DNA of 56,566 bases from Promethearchaeota archaeon (GTDB lineage: Archaea; Asgardarchaeota; Lokiarchaeia; Sigyniarchaeales; SOKP01): positions 1 through 56,566 of the forward strand of contig JAGXNO010000023.1 of the NCBI GenBank assembly GCA_019894975.1, written 5' to 3'. Position 1 is the first letter of the stretch. The number at the start of each line of letters is the position of its first letter. A program made the position numbers and the translations under genes. The notes below the pieces were generated by a model that saw only the letters and a list, made by a program, of their open reading frames with translations, did not search any database and had not been told where the DNA came from. Below, in pieces: positions 37,480 through 46,528 of this stretch.

Positions 37480-38841
37480 TTAGGATGAATCATTATCATC
37501 TTTCTTAAGCTTCTCAACTTCAGATTCAAATTTATCCACAATATCTTTAGCATCTTTTTTTATTTCAATCTGATGTTCAACTATTTCCTTTTGTTCATCA
37601 ATATCTTTTGCTCTTTTCTCAATAGTGCTTAGTATTTTTTCAGCAGTGCCATTGATATCAGGATGCAACTCCCTCAAATGAGCTGTAGTATCTTTTTTAC
37701 GATCAATCATAAAAGCTTTTTCTTCTATAGATTTTTCTATTTTTTCTGCTGTCCCCTGTATGTCCGCGTGTAGTTCTACTCGTTTAGCGAGACTTTCTTT
37801 TTGTCGATCCATCATAAATGCCTTTTCTCCAATTGTTTTACTTATAGCTTCAGCTTTTTCATCAAGATTAGGATGAACATCTAAATGTTTATCTTTTTCT
37901 CGGGTAATTAAAAAGGCTTTCTCTGAAACAACATCTTTTATAGCTTCCGCTGCTTTATCCATGTCAGGATGAAGACTTATACGCTGTTCATCTAGTTCTT
38001 TTTGTTTTTCCATCCTAAATGCCTTCTCAGATACAGCCCCCTCTATTGCTCCTGCTACCTTATCTCTGTCAGGATGAAGACTGAAGCGTTGTTTTTCTAA
38101 TTCTTTTTGCTTTTCCACCCTAAATGATTTCTCAGACACAGCACTCTCAATAGCTTCTACTGCTTTACCCATATCAGGATGAAGAGAGGTACGCTGTTCA
38201 TCTAATTCTCTTTGTTTTTCCATTCGAAAAACTTTCTCAGACACTGTTCCTTTTATAGCTTCAGCAGCCTTATCCATTTCAGGATGAAGACCAGTACGCT
38301 GTTTGTCTAATTCCCTCTGTTTTTCCATCCGGAAAGCTTTCTCAGAAACTTTGCCCTCTATTGCCTCTGCAGCCTTGTCCATTTCGGGATGGAGAGCGAT
38401 ACGTTGCTCATCTAATTCTCTTTGTTTTGCCATCCTAAAAGCTTTCTCAGACACTGTTCCTTGTATAGCTTCAGCAGCCTTATCCATTTCAGGATGGAGA
38501 GCGATACGTTGTTCGTCTAATTCTCTTTGTTTTTCCATCCTAAAAGCTTTCTCAGACACAGTACCCTCTATTGCCTCTGCCGCTTTATCCATTTCAGGAT
38601 GTAATTCTTTCAATTGGGCTGTAGTTTCTTTATGACGATCAATTCTGAAGGCTTTTTCTTCAATTATATCCGAAATTAATTTCGTACTTTCTTCAAAAGC
38701 TCTTTTTCTTTCATCCTCAGTAATTCTTAGGTAAGATTCTCTATCTTCCTTTTCTTTCTTATAGAGATCATCTACCATTTTTTTATCTGCTTCAATTTCT
38801 TCCTTAGTTGGAGGTTTTTCATTCTCAGCCAATATTCTCAC
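37480..38841 (-). CDS. 35-residue tandem-repeat protein, highly charged, helical
   Basis: A 453-residue protein. Residues 1-61 are a charged helical leader, then ten repeats run from residue 62 to 408. Eight or more have the consensus EKAFRMEKQRELDEQR followed by LHPEMDKAAEAI and a short linker. Nine repeats are exactly 35 residues and one is 32. A decayed eleventh repeat ends the protein. The Pro in each LHP breaks the helix, so a helix-turn-helix solenoid or bent coiled coil is likely. Gly is nearly absent and there are no Cys or Trp. No family is recognised. No signal peptide. Confidence 0.85.
   Translation of the reverse strand: MRILAENEKPPTKEEIEADKKMVDDLYKKEKEDRESYLRITEDERKRAFEESTKLISDIIEEKAFRIDRHKETTAQLKELHPEMDKAAEAIEGTVSEKAFRMEKQRELDEQRIALHPEMDKAAEAIQGTVSEKAFRMAKQRELDEQRIALHPEMDKAAEAIEGKVSEKAFRMEKQRELDKQRTGLHPEMDKAAEAIKGTVSEKVFRMEKQRELDEQRTSLHPDMGKAVEAIESAVSEKSFRVEKQKELEKQRFSLHPDRDKVAGAIEGAVSEKAFRMEKQKELDEQRISLHPDMDKAAEAIKDVVSEKAFLITREKDKHLDVHPNLDEKAEAISKTIGEKAFMMDRQKESLAKRVELHADIQGTAEKIEKSIEEKAFMIDRKKDTTAHLRELHPDINGTAEKILSTIEKRAKDIDEQKEIVEHQIEIKKDAKDIVDKFESEVEKLKKDDNDSS
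37618..38658 (-). repeat. Tandem 105-bp coding repeats (10 units)
   Basis: Ten near-contiguous 105-bp units (one of 96 bp) encode the 35-residue repeats. The central units are nearly identical in DNA as well as protein, suggesting recent expansion by unequal exchange. The outer ones are diverged. Confidence 0.9.
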
Positions 38842-38979
38842 TTTCTCAAAGTTAAAAACCTGTTTTTAAATATAATAGTTGAATTGGTATTTAATTTTTT
38901 TTAGATTTAGATATAGAAATTATTTTAATTCATTCACAAAATATCTTTATTCAATCTTTGCTATTTAATCTTTTTAGGT

Positions 38980-39729
38980 TTATTTAATAGGTATAGGCTC
39001 AAACGAATCGTCTGGAATTTGTTCCATTAAGCTTAACATTGTTAGTTTCATATTAAGCATTTCTATTGCTTCCAAATTCAATTTTTTAGATTTTTCTGAA
39101 TCTTTTGATAAGTTACATTTAGCAAACAATCTATTTAACTCTTGTAATAATTTATCAATGAGTTTCTCTTGGTTATCTAAACTAATTTCCTGATTTTTCA
39201 ACCAACTATCTATTTCACTCTTAATTTGAGTTTCATCACCATTATTTGTCTCATAACTCACTAGGACTTCTTGGTTAGTATTTAAATTAGAAATATAGGA
39301 TTGATCTTGATACATTGGTTTAATTAATAATCCTAAGTTTGTTATTAAGGGTTGAGTTTCAAGTTTTTCTAATGAATCGGTTAAAAATTCTAGTACTTGA
39401 TTTTCAGGAGTAATTTTTGAATAGTTCATATATTTTTGAAGAAAAAACATAATTGTGTTTTTAACAAGAATTTCTTCATAATCATAGATATTTTCAGGTT
39501 TAATTTCAAGAGTATTAGTTATACATGTATAAAGTGAATTCATAAAGGGTTTGTTGTCTTGAAACAATGAAAATTTGTTTACAAAGTTGAGAATATCACC
39601 AATAATTTCAAGTTTGTTTTCTTCTGGTTCTGCATTGCAATAATGATTAAGACCTTGCTCCAAGTCAAAGTTTTCGTCGGAGATTGATAAGAGTTGCTTT
39701 ATCTCAGAAAAAACAGAACTAAGATCCAC
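38980..39729 (-). CDS. Hypothetical protein, 249 aa, helical
   Basis: I do not recognise this protein. It is acidic, soluble and mostly helical (EIIGDILNFVNKFSLF, ILVKNTIMFFLQKYM, EKLIDKLLQELNRLFAKC, IEMLNMKLTMLSLMEQI), recalling HEAT- or TPR-like helical hairpins but without clear repeats. It is divergent from the PadR gene across about 190 bases. It lies after the repeat protein on the same strand with about 140 bases between, so shared transcription is uncertain. Confidence 0.6.
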   Translation of the reverse strand: MDLSSVFSEIKQLLSISDENFDLEQGLNHYCNAEPEENKLEIIGDILNFVNKFSLFQDNKPFMNSLYTCITNTLEIKPENIYDYEEILVKNTIMFFLQKYMNYSKITPENQVLEFLTDSLEKLETQPLITNLGLLIKPMYQDQSYISNLNTNQEVLVSYETNNGDETQIKSEIDSWLKNQEISLDNQEKLIDKLLQELNRLFAKCNLSKDSEKSKKLNLEAIEMLNMKLTMLSLMEQIPDDSFEPIPIK

Positions 39730-39820
39730 AATAAGTTATTTTGTTAATAATCTTTATAAAAGCTTTTCATTTTTGAAAAAGATGAAAGTCAAAAATTTTA
39801 AAATGCAGTGATGATTAAGG

Positions 39821-39892
39821 CTTTCTTACCATGCTTTTGTGGCATTTTAGAAAGGTTTTTTAGTCTTGATATATATCATCTCTTGATATATA
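39821..39892 (+). promoter_or_regulatory. Candidate operator region of the PadR-ABC operon
   Basis: An imperfect inverted repeat (CTTTCT and ATGC arms, 39821-39855) is followed by the perfect 12-bp palindrome TGATATATATCA (39867-39878). CTTGATATATA occurs twice, at 39865-39875 and 39882-39892. These sites lie 28-100 bases before the PadR start and overlap the likely TATA box, fitting autorepression by a dimeric PadR protein. Confidence 0.45.
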
Positions 39893-39919
39893 GCAAATAT
39901 AAAATATAAGGTTAAACAC

Positions 39920-40486
39920 ATGGCAGAAAAAATAGCTGAAAAATTTGAAAATGCCATGAAAATTGGATTTATTAGTGCCCTTATTTTAATTGTCCTCGAA
40001 AAAGACACTTCTTATGGATATAAAATATGTAAGCAAATTGAAAGACGGACATTAGGGATATGGAATCCAGCCTCTTCAACTATGTATACTGCTCTAAAAG
40101 ATATGACGGAAAAAGGATTAATTACCTTCATAGAAAAACAAGTTGATGGAAGAAATAGAAAAATTTATGAAGTTACCCCGAAAGGTAAAGAAACATTGAA
40201 AATAATGCTTGAAAAACATAACGCTATTGAAGAATCAATTGAGACATTAAAAATTGCAATGCTAGGAGATGAAAAGGGTGAATTACCTAAAGGGTTTCAT
40301 AAAATTGGTCCTTTTGATCTTATTTTAAATAGATTGGATGAGAAATCTGATGATGAGAAGTTAGAATATCTAAAGCTTCAAAAATTGAGATTCTCTATAG
40401 ATAAAGAGAGATTAACTACAACCTTACAAAGAATTGAAGAAAATATTACACTTCTAAATAAGAAATTAAATAAAAAAGAGAGTTAA
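39920..40486 (+). CDS. PadR-family transcriptional regulator
   Basis: Winged-helix repressor of 188 residues. The DNA-binding part is typical: ISALILIVLEKDTSYGYKI, then PASSTMYTALKDMTEKGLI and the wing FIEKQVDGRNRKIYEVTPKG. A C-terminal helical part (residues 120-188) probably dimerises. PadR proteins commonly repress a neighbouring multidrug exporter and dissociate on ligand binding. Here the ABC exporter genes follow immediately, 3 bases after the stop, so it probably controls its own operon through the palindromes at 39867-39892. Confidence 0.93.
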   Translation: MAEKIAEKFENAMKIGFISALILIVLEKDTSYGYKICKQIERRTLGIWNPASSTMYTALKDMTEKGLITFIEKQVDGRNRKIYEVTPKGKETLKIMLEKHNAIEESIETLKIAMLGDEKGELPKGFHKIGPFDLILNRLDEKSDDEKLEYLKLQKLRFSIDKERLTTTLQRIEENITLLNKKLNKKES

Positions 40487-40489
40487 ATA

Positions 40490-42256
40490 ATGAATTCATT
40501 TCGGATGATTTTTAAATATTGGTTGAGATCGAGGAAGTTTTTCATTCTCGAATTTACATACTTAGTAGTTTCAACAGTTTTTTACATGATGATACCTATC
40601 TTTATTGGGAGAATGGTTGGGGGCCTTCAATCAAGCGCACCCGTAAGAGCGTTTATATTTAATTTTTTTATTGTTTTATTATTTGCTACATTACATTATA
40701 TAGCAAACAGGGCAGCAAGACTGAGAGGAGCGGAAGTTTCATCTAGAGCTGTTTATCATCTTCGTACAGATATAAGTAATGCTATTTATCGACAATCATT
40801 TTCTTACTTTGATAAAACTGAGACAGGACAACTAATATCAAGGGCCACTAGCGACATAGAAGAAACTCAAATGATATTTGGGATGGGTTTAACATTAGGA
40901 CTCCAATCCATACTTCAAATAGGAGGTGTTATTATTGGTTTTCTATTTTTTAATGTGCTTTTATCATTAATATTAATACCCACGATTGGTTCTTCACTTC
41001 TTCTCTCATATTATATTGCTAAGAAATTAAAACCGATTTTTATGGACACAAGGGAAAGTTTTGGTGATTTAACAAGTACAATACGGGAGAATATTGTTGG
41101 TGCTCAGGTGGTACGCATGTTTAGTACTCAAGATAAAGAACGACAAAAATTTTTGACAAATAATAAAAGATTTTATGATGCCAGCGTTTCCTCAGTAAAA
41201 TACAATTCTCTATACTTACCCGCAATCTACATTATTATGGGTGTTATGACCATAAGTAATTTAGTGATAGGTGGTATTCGGTTTATTGAAGATCCTTCGG
41301 TTTTTGAAATAATAGTTACACTTCAATCCTATATTATTGCCCTTGGTTTTCCATTAATGATGTTTGGTCAAATAATGTTATCTTATATTCAGGCAGATGC
41401 GGCACTCACTCGTGTCAGAGAGGTTTTGGAATCAACCCCAGATATAAATGACCGTCCTGATGCTATTCCAATCGGAGACGACGCACCCTTAAAAGGGGAT
41501 ATTAAATTCGATGACGTATCTTTTGGATATACACCAGATCATAGAATATTAAAAAATGTGTCATTTGATGTATCTAGTGGGAAAACTATAGCAATATTGG
41601 GAACGACAGGATCAGGAAAATCAACAATTATTAACTTAATACCACGTTTTTACGAAGTTACTGAAGGTTCTATAAAAATTGATAACAGGGATATTCGTGA
41701 ATACTTAGTAAAGGATCTTCGTAAAAATATAGGGATTGTTTCTCAGGAAACTTATCTGTTCAATAAAAGTATAGCAAAAAATATTGCATATGGGAAAGAT
41801 GATGCAACTGAAGAAGAAATAGTAGAAGTATCAAAAATTGCTAATCTACATGACTTTATTATTACTTTACCTAAAGGTTATGATTCTATTGTTGGGGAAA
41901 GGGGAACAAGACTATCAGGAGGTCAAAAGCAACGCTTATCAATAGCGCGTGCTTTGTTAATAAAACCAAAAATCTTAATTCTTGATGATTCTACAAGCTC
42001 TGTTGATGTTGAGACTGAATACCAGATTCAAAAAGAATTGCTAAGAATGATGAAAGACACTACCACTATTATAATCACTCAGAGAATTTCTACAATTAGA
42101 GGTGCCGATTATATATTAATTCTAGACAGAGGAAGAGTTGTCGGATTTGGAGATCATGATGAGTTAATTGAATCAAACGTTTTATATAAACAAATCTACC
42201 AAACACTTTACATCAAACAAAAATCAAAAATTCAAGCAGAAGAGGAAACTAATTAA
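40490..42256 (+). CDS. ABC exporter subunit with degenerate ATP site (half-transporter 1)
   Basis: A 588-residue half-transporter. Six membrane segments (about 1-300) precede the NBD: Walker A GTTGSGKST at 371-379, signature LSGGQ at 475-479 and Walker B ILILDD at 496-500. The catalytic Glu is replaced by Asp (D500) and the switch His by Gln (IITQRIST). These are the known changes in one half of heterodimeric exporters such as TM287/288, whose partner keeps the functional Walker B. The partner gene follows after 12 bases. The substrate is unknown, likely lipids or hydrophobic drugs. Confidence 0.95.
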   Translation: MNSFRMIFKYWLRSRKFFILEFTYLVVSTVFYMMIPIFIGRMVGGLQSSAPVRAFIFNFFIVLLFATLHYIANRAARLRGAEVSSRAVYHLRTDISNAIYRQSFSYFDKTETGQLISRATSDIEETQMIFGMGLTLGLQSILQIGGVIIGFLFFNVLLSLILIPTIGSSLLLSYYIAKKLKPIFMDTRESFGDLTSTIRENIVGAQVVRMFSTQDKERQKFLTNNKRFYDASVSSVKYNSLYLPAIYIIMGVMTISNLVIGGIRFIEDPSVFEIIVTLQSYIIALGFPLMMFGQIMLSYIQADAALTRVREVLESTPDINDRPDAIPIGDDAPLKGDIKFDDVSFGYTPDHRILKNVSFDVSSGKTIAILGTTGSGKSTIINLIPRFYEVTEGSIKIDNRDIREYLVKDLRKNIGIVSQETYLFNKSIAKNIAYGKDDATEEEIVEVSKIANLHDFIITLPKGYDSIVGERGTRLSGGQKQRLSIARALLIKPKILILDDSTSSVDVETEYQIQKELLRMMKDTTTIIITQRISTIRGADYILILDRGRVVGFGDHDELIESNVLYKQIYQTLYIKQKSKIQAEEETN

Positions 42257-42262
42257 GGAGGG
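42255..42262 (+). promoter_or_regulatory. Strong Shine-Dalgarno that sets the TTG start
   Basis: AAGGAGGG overlaps the stop codon of the first ABC gene and lies 6 bases before the TTG at 42269, which has no better start nearby. This supports coupled translation of the two subunits. Confidence 0.8.
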
Positions 42263-42268
42263 AAAAAG

Positions 42269-44788
42269 TTGGAAAACAATAATAAACAGGAAAAGGAAGA
42301 GGAAGAACAACAAGAAATAATCCAACCCAGTGCAGGCGCTCATCATAAATTTATGATGGATTTTGAATCAATAGAACTAGACAATTCTCGAAGCGCTTTA
42401 TGGAGATGGTTATTTTCCTATTTAAAACCATTTCGAGGGAAATTTTCTATTTATCTTATCTTCTTACTAATTGGTACATTGATAACTGCCATTACACCGC
42501 TAATTACATCTAGTATCATTGATAAAGGGATTATTGCGGGAAATATGCCATTTATTTTAATAATGAGTATCACATATTTTTCTTTACTATTATTTATGGC
42601 TATTACAACTTACTACTCACAATATGGCATGGGAAAGATGTCTCAAAGAATAACTTTTGATATAAGAAATGATCTTTTCTATAAACTACAAGACATGTCC
42701 CTAACTTATTTTGACCAAAGATCATCAGGGGATATTATGTCCATAACTACTAATGATGTTACTTTGCTTAACCAATTAGTAGGGGGTCAATTTGTGGGGA
42801 TAATTACTAGTATTGTTTCAATTGCTCTTACCGTACTTATCATGTTTATGCTCAACCCATTTTTAGCGTTAATTAGCTTGCCAGTTTTCCCTATATTCCT
42901 ACTTCTAACCGGTTTCTTTAGGAAGATGGCCATTGGATTATTCAAAGAATCTAGAAAGACAATTGGAAAGGTTACATCTTCTATACAAGAAAATATTGCT
43001 GGTGCAAAAGTAGTTCAAGCTTATGGTCAAGAAAAAAAAGCATCTTCGGAATTTGATAGAGCAAATAAAGCAAACTTTAATGCAATGATGAAAATACGGA
43101 GATATATGGCAACAATATTCCCATTAATCAACTTAATAACTACAGCCCTAACTGCTATTATTTTATTAGCTGGCGGTTTTAGTTTGCTAGGTAATGTTTC
43201 AATTTTCAATAAGACAGTTACGGTAGGTGTATTAAGCGCATTTATTGGGATATTGGGCCAATTCTTTCGACCATTTATGATGTTAATGCAAATTCAACAA
43301 GTTATTAATTCCGCAATGGCAGCAAGTGATCGTATTTATTCTTTATTAGAAGAGAAAGTTGAAATTCCAGATGATGAAAGTCCATTACTTTTTAATGATG
43401 TAAAAGGTATGGTAGAATTCGAAAGTGCGAGTTTCGGGTATATTTTAAACAATGAAAATGAGGAATCAAAAACGTCAATGATGTCTGGTCATCCAAGTAT
43501 GGAACAACATCCGATGATGAAACAAGCGTTGGAATTTATAAAAACCTTTCCTGAACCATATTCATCATTTATTATGAAGAATCTGATGCTAATACCGCCA
43601 GATTTAACCCGAAAACTAATGATGAGCTTAATGGGCTCAAAACCAGAAGAAATTCCAGATAAAATTGACACTTTCCTTGGGGAGTCTAAATATGCAGTAC
43701 CTAATACTGAATTTGCTAAATTGCATCCTGAATATAAAACTTCCTTTCATAAAGATAATGCAACCGAAGATGGTCAACCGATGAAAGAGGGACTTGAAAA
43801 ACCATCATTTTCTTTTGAGAGTATGATCCCCCCAGAGGCTATATCCATGATGGTTAAGTTTTTAGAAAGATCCCTTGGTTCTAAAACAGGTATGCAACAA
43901 ACCAGTGGGATGGGTGGAGAAGCTGGTGGGATGATGGGTGGTGGGATGAGCCAGATGACACCTCAGTCTATACTTCAAATGCTTGCAACTATAACAATTC
44001 CTCCAGAAGTGTATGATGATATTCCAAAGATAATTAAGGAAGCGATAATTGAACAGAAAACACTCATCCAACATTTGCAATCCAAAGGTTATGTTCTAAA
44101 AGATCTTTCTCTTAATATACCCGCAGGGACAACGGTGGCTATTGTAGGGGAGACTGGTGCGGGTAAGACAACGTTAATTAAATTGATTGCTCGATTTTAT
44201 GATTTAAATGACGGAAGTATACTTATTGATGGTATTGATATAAAGAATGTTCGTAAGAAGGATTTAAGAGATTTAATTGGGTTGGTTCCTCAAGACGCCT
44301 TTCTTTTTACAGGTTCTATAAAGGATAATCTTCTCTATGCCTTTGAGAACCCAACTAAGGCAGAAGAAGAAAAGATGATAGAAGTTTCAAAATTCTTAGG
44401 ATTGCACAATTTTATAGAAACTCTTCACAAGAAATATGATACTAAGTTAAAAGAAAATGCATCCAATATCTCAATTGGTCAAAGACAATTAATTGCTTTT
44501 GCTCGGGCATTGATTACAGATCCTAAAATCTTAATATTGGATGAAGCTACATCCTCGGTTGACCCCTATACCGAAACATTGATTCAAGATGCTCTAAACA
44601 AAGCACGTGAAGGAAGAACCACAATTATTATAGCTCATCGACTTTCAACGATAAAGAATGCAAACCTCATAATAGTTCTGGATTCTAATACGAAAGGTAT
44701 AGTAGAGCAAGGAAAACATGAGAGTTTGTTAGCATTGAATGGAAAATACAAGCGGTTATTAGATATGCAACACCGTGATATCGGCTAA
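42269..44788 (+). CDS. ABC exporter subunit with large Met-rich NBD insertion (half-transporter 2)
   Basis: An 839-residue half-transporter. Membrane domain is at about 50-350. The NBD begins VEFESASFGY (382-391), is interrupted by about 215 residues, and resumes at VLKDLSLNIPAG (609-620) with Walker A GETGAGKT (627-634), the weak signature ISIGQ (734-738), Walker B ILILDEA (754-760) and switch His in IIIAHRLS. The insertion falls between the A-loop aromatic and the Walker A strand. It is rich in Met and Pro and contains a Gly-Met segment (GGMMGGGMSQM, about 553-563). The functional ATP site combines this Walker A/B with the partner's LSGGQ. Confidence 0.93.
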   Translation: MENNNKQEKEEEEQQEIIQPSAGAHHKFMMDFESIELDNSRSALWRWLFSYLKPFRGKFSIYLIFLLIGTLITAITPLITSSIIDKGIIAGNMPFILIMSITYFSLLLFMAITTYYSQYGMGKMSQRITFDIRNDLFYKLQDMSLTYFDQRSSGDIMSITTNDVTLLNQLVGGQFVGIITSIVSIALTVLIMFMLNPFLALISLPVFPIFLLLTGFFRKMAIGLFKESRKTIGKVTSSIQENIAGAKVVQAYGQEKKASSEFDRANKANFNAMMKIRRYMATIFPLINLITTALTAIILLAGGFSLLGNVSIFNKTVTVGVLSAFIGILGQFFRPFMMLMQIQQVINSAMAASDRIYSLLEEKVEIPDDESPLLFNDVKGMVEFESASFGYILNNENEESKTSMMSGHPSMEQHPMMKQALEFIKTFPEPYSSFIMKNLMLIPPDLTRKLMMSLMGSKPEEIPDKIDTFLGESKYAVPNTEFAKLHPEYKTSFHKDNATEDGQPMKEGLEKPSFSFESMIPPEAISMMVKFLERSLGSKTGMQQTSGMGGEAGGMMGGGMSQMTPQSILQMLATITIPPEVYDDIPKIIKEAIIEQKTLIQHLQSKGYVLKDLSLNIPAGTTVAIVGETGAGKTTLIKLIARFYDLNDGSILIDGIDIKNVRKKDLRDLIGLVPQDAFLFTGSIKDNLLYAFENPTKAEEEKMIEVSKFLGLHNFIETLHKKYDTKLKENASNISIGQRQLIAFARALITDPKILILDEATSSVDPYTETLIQDALNKAREGRTTIIIAHRLSTIKNANLIIVLDSNTKGIVEQGKHESLLALNGKYKRLLDMQHRDIG

Positions 44789-44876
44789 AAAGAATTTTCT
44801 TCTTAATTTTAAATAGTTATCCTTTATTTTTTCATAAACCTAATTTAGAATCTTTCCTTTTTAGATATAAACAACC

Positions 44877-45620
44877 ATTCCTATTGGTGAACTACTAATC
44901 CCATATTTTGAATATTCTGGAAAAAGGATATTCTATCAAGTCAAAAATAATGAGTCTCCACGGGCTCTTATATTTATTCATGGATCAGGTGGAAATTCAG
45001 ACATTTGGAAAGATCAATTAAACTTGAATGTAAATTATAATCTATACACACTGGATTTACCTTCTCATAGTAAATCCGACGAGTTTTCAGAACACTCGCT
45101 TGAATTATATGTAGATGTTCTTAGGAAATTCATTGAACATTTAGATTTAAAAGATGTAATCCTAGGCGGACATTCATTAGGTGGTGCAGTGATACAATCT
45201 TATTATTTTAAATATCCAAATGATGTCACTGCTTTATTATTAATTGGAACTGGGGGAAGATTACGAGTTTTACCTTCAACATTAGTAACTGTGAAAAATA
45301 ACTTCCCAAAGTTTATTGAAGATATGAATGATGATCGTAAAAATGAATTTTTAAAAACTCCCGGGAATGTTTGTTATGATGATTTTAAGATTTGTGATGG
45401 ATTTGATATACTTGATAAAACTGATTTAATCAACATTCCTTGTTTAATTTTAGTTGGTAAAGAAGATGAGATGACTCCCGTAAAATATTCAGAATTCTTT
45501 CACAAAAAGATAGAAAATTCTGAGCTAGTGATAATTGATAATGCAGGACATTTAGTTATGATGGACCAACCAAAGAAATTAAATGAAGCAATAGAAAATT
45601 ATATAAATAATTATCTCTGA
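44877..45620 (+). CDS. Alpha/beta hydrolase without a canonical start codon
   Basis: Alpha/beta-hydrolase fold with nucleophile elbow GGHSLGGA, acid VGKEDEMTP and histidine in NAGHLVMMD. The first in-frame TTG (45024) would omit the oxyanion strand. Upstream in the same frame lies IPIGELLIPYFEYSGKRIFY followed by ALIFIHGSGGNSD, clearly part of the fold. That stretch has no ATG, GTG or TTG before the in-frame stop at 44868-44870; the likely first codon is ATT at 44877. Either ATT initiates or the start has been mutated. Full length would be about 247. The radical SAM gene follows after 12 bases. Confidence 0.8.
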   Translation: MPIGELLIPYFEYSGKRIFYQVKNNESPRALIFIHGSGGNSDIWKDQLNLNVNYNLYTLDLPSHSKSDEFSEHSLELYVDVLRKFIEHLDLKDVILGGHSLGGAVIQSYYFKYPNDVTALLLIGTGGRLRVLPSTLVTVKNNFPKFIEDMNDDRKNEFLKTPGNVCYDDFKICDGFDILDKTDLINIPCLILVGKEDEMTPVKYSEFFHKKIENSELVIIDNAGHLVMMDQPKKLNEAIENYINNYL

Positions 45621-45632
45621 ACCCTAAAATAG

Positions 45633-46433
45633 ATGCCGAGAGTATATACTTATGGTCCTTTTCAATCAAGGCGATTAGGCCTCTCATTAGGTATAAATGT
45701 GCTACCTAATTATAAATTATGTACTTTCAACTGTGTGTATTGTGAAATTGGAATTACAGAAAAGGATAGTCTAGTTTCTCCCGATTTCAGAATTAAATTA
45801 CCCCCTTCTGCTAGTTTTAGAAAAGAATTAATTTCAATATTAACTCATGTTCCACATTTAGATTCCATTACCTTTGGCTATAATGGAGAACCAACTCTAA
45901 ATGAAAACTTATTGGATTTTTTAAAAATTGCCACAGAAGTAAGGAATAAATTAGATTGGATAAAACAGCAACCAAAGTTGACGATCTTTACGAATTCTAG
46001 TACAATTCATCATAAAATAATCAGAGAGAGAATAAGAAATTTTGAGTTAGTATTAGCTAAGCTAGATGTGGCTACTAGTGAAGATTTTAAGCGTACAAAT
46101 CGTCCACACCTAAATTCTCCTAATATTGGAACAATTATAGATTCTTTAGCTAAATTGAAGCAAATAATGCCTAAAGATCATAAATTAACAGTTCAAAGTT
46201 TACTTTATAATTCATATAGAGAAGATTTCATGCCAAATAATAATGAAAAAAATATAATTGAATTAGCCAATGCTATTAAAAGAATTAAACCAGATTATGT
46301 TCAAATCTATTCAACAGCAAGAATTCCCGCAGAATATTTTGTATATAGTATTGATGACATCAGAAAACAAGAAATAGTTAAGTATATAGAAGAAATAGTT
46401 CAAGATAAGAATGTTCAAGTCAATTTCTATTAA
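45633..46433 (+). CDS. Radical SAM protein (COG0731-like), function unknown
   Basis: A 266-residue radical SAM enzyme. It starts with the conserved phrase GPFQSRRLGLSLGINVLP and has the cluster motif CTFNCVYC (Cys30, 34, 37), then TFGYNGEPTLN and TIFTNSST. The set resembles short COG0731-type radical SAM proteins whose substrate is not known. It is too short, and lacks the extra domains, to be a confident TYW1. It is 12 bases downstream of the alpha/beta hydrolase, suggesting one operon. Confidence 0.88.
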   Translation: MPRVYTYGPFQSRRLGLSLGINVLPNYKLCTFNCVYCEIGITEKDSLVSPDFRIKLPPSASFRKELISILTHVPHLDSITFGYNGEPTLNENLLDFLKIATEVRNKLDWIKQQPKLTIFTNSSTIHHKIIRERIRNFELVLAKLDVATSEDFKRTNRPHLNSPNIGTIIDSLAKLKQIMPKDHKLTVQSLLYNSYREDFMPNNNEKNIIELANAIKRIKPDYVQIYSTARIPAEYFVYSIDDIRKQEIVKYIEEIVQDKNVQVNFY

Positions 46434-46528
46434 CTATTTTACAAATATTTTAATAGTGTATAGATAAAACCATATTATTATTCAAGATTTAATCTTAGGT
46501 TGTATATAATTTTTATATTGTGAGGTAC

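Noticed and set aside
38303..38635. Plus-strand open frame with Ser/Ala-rich repeats
   Set aside because: It is the antisense image of the 105-bp repeats of the minus-strand repeat protein.
37618..38658. Regular repeats suggesting a CRISPR array
   Set aside because: Units are 105 bp, contiguous, without unique spacers, and translate as a continuous repeat protein.
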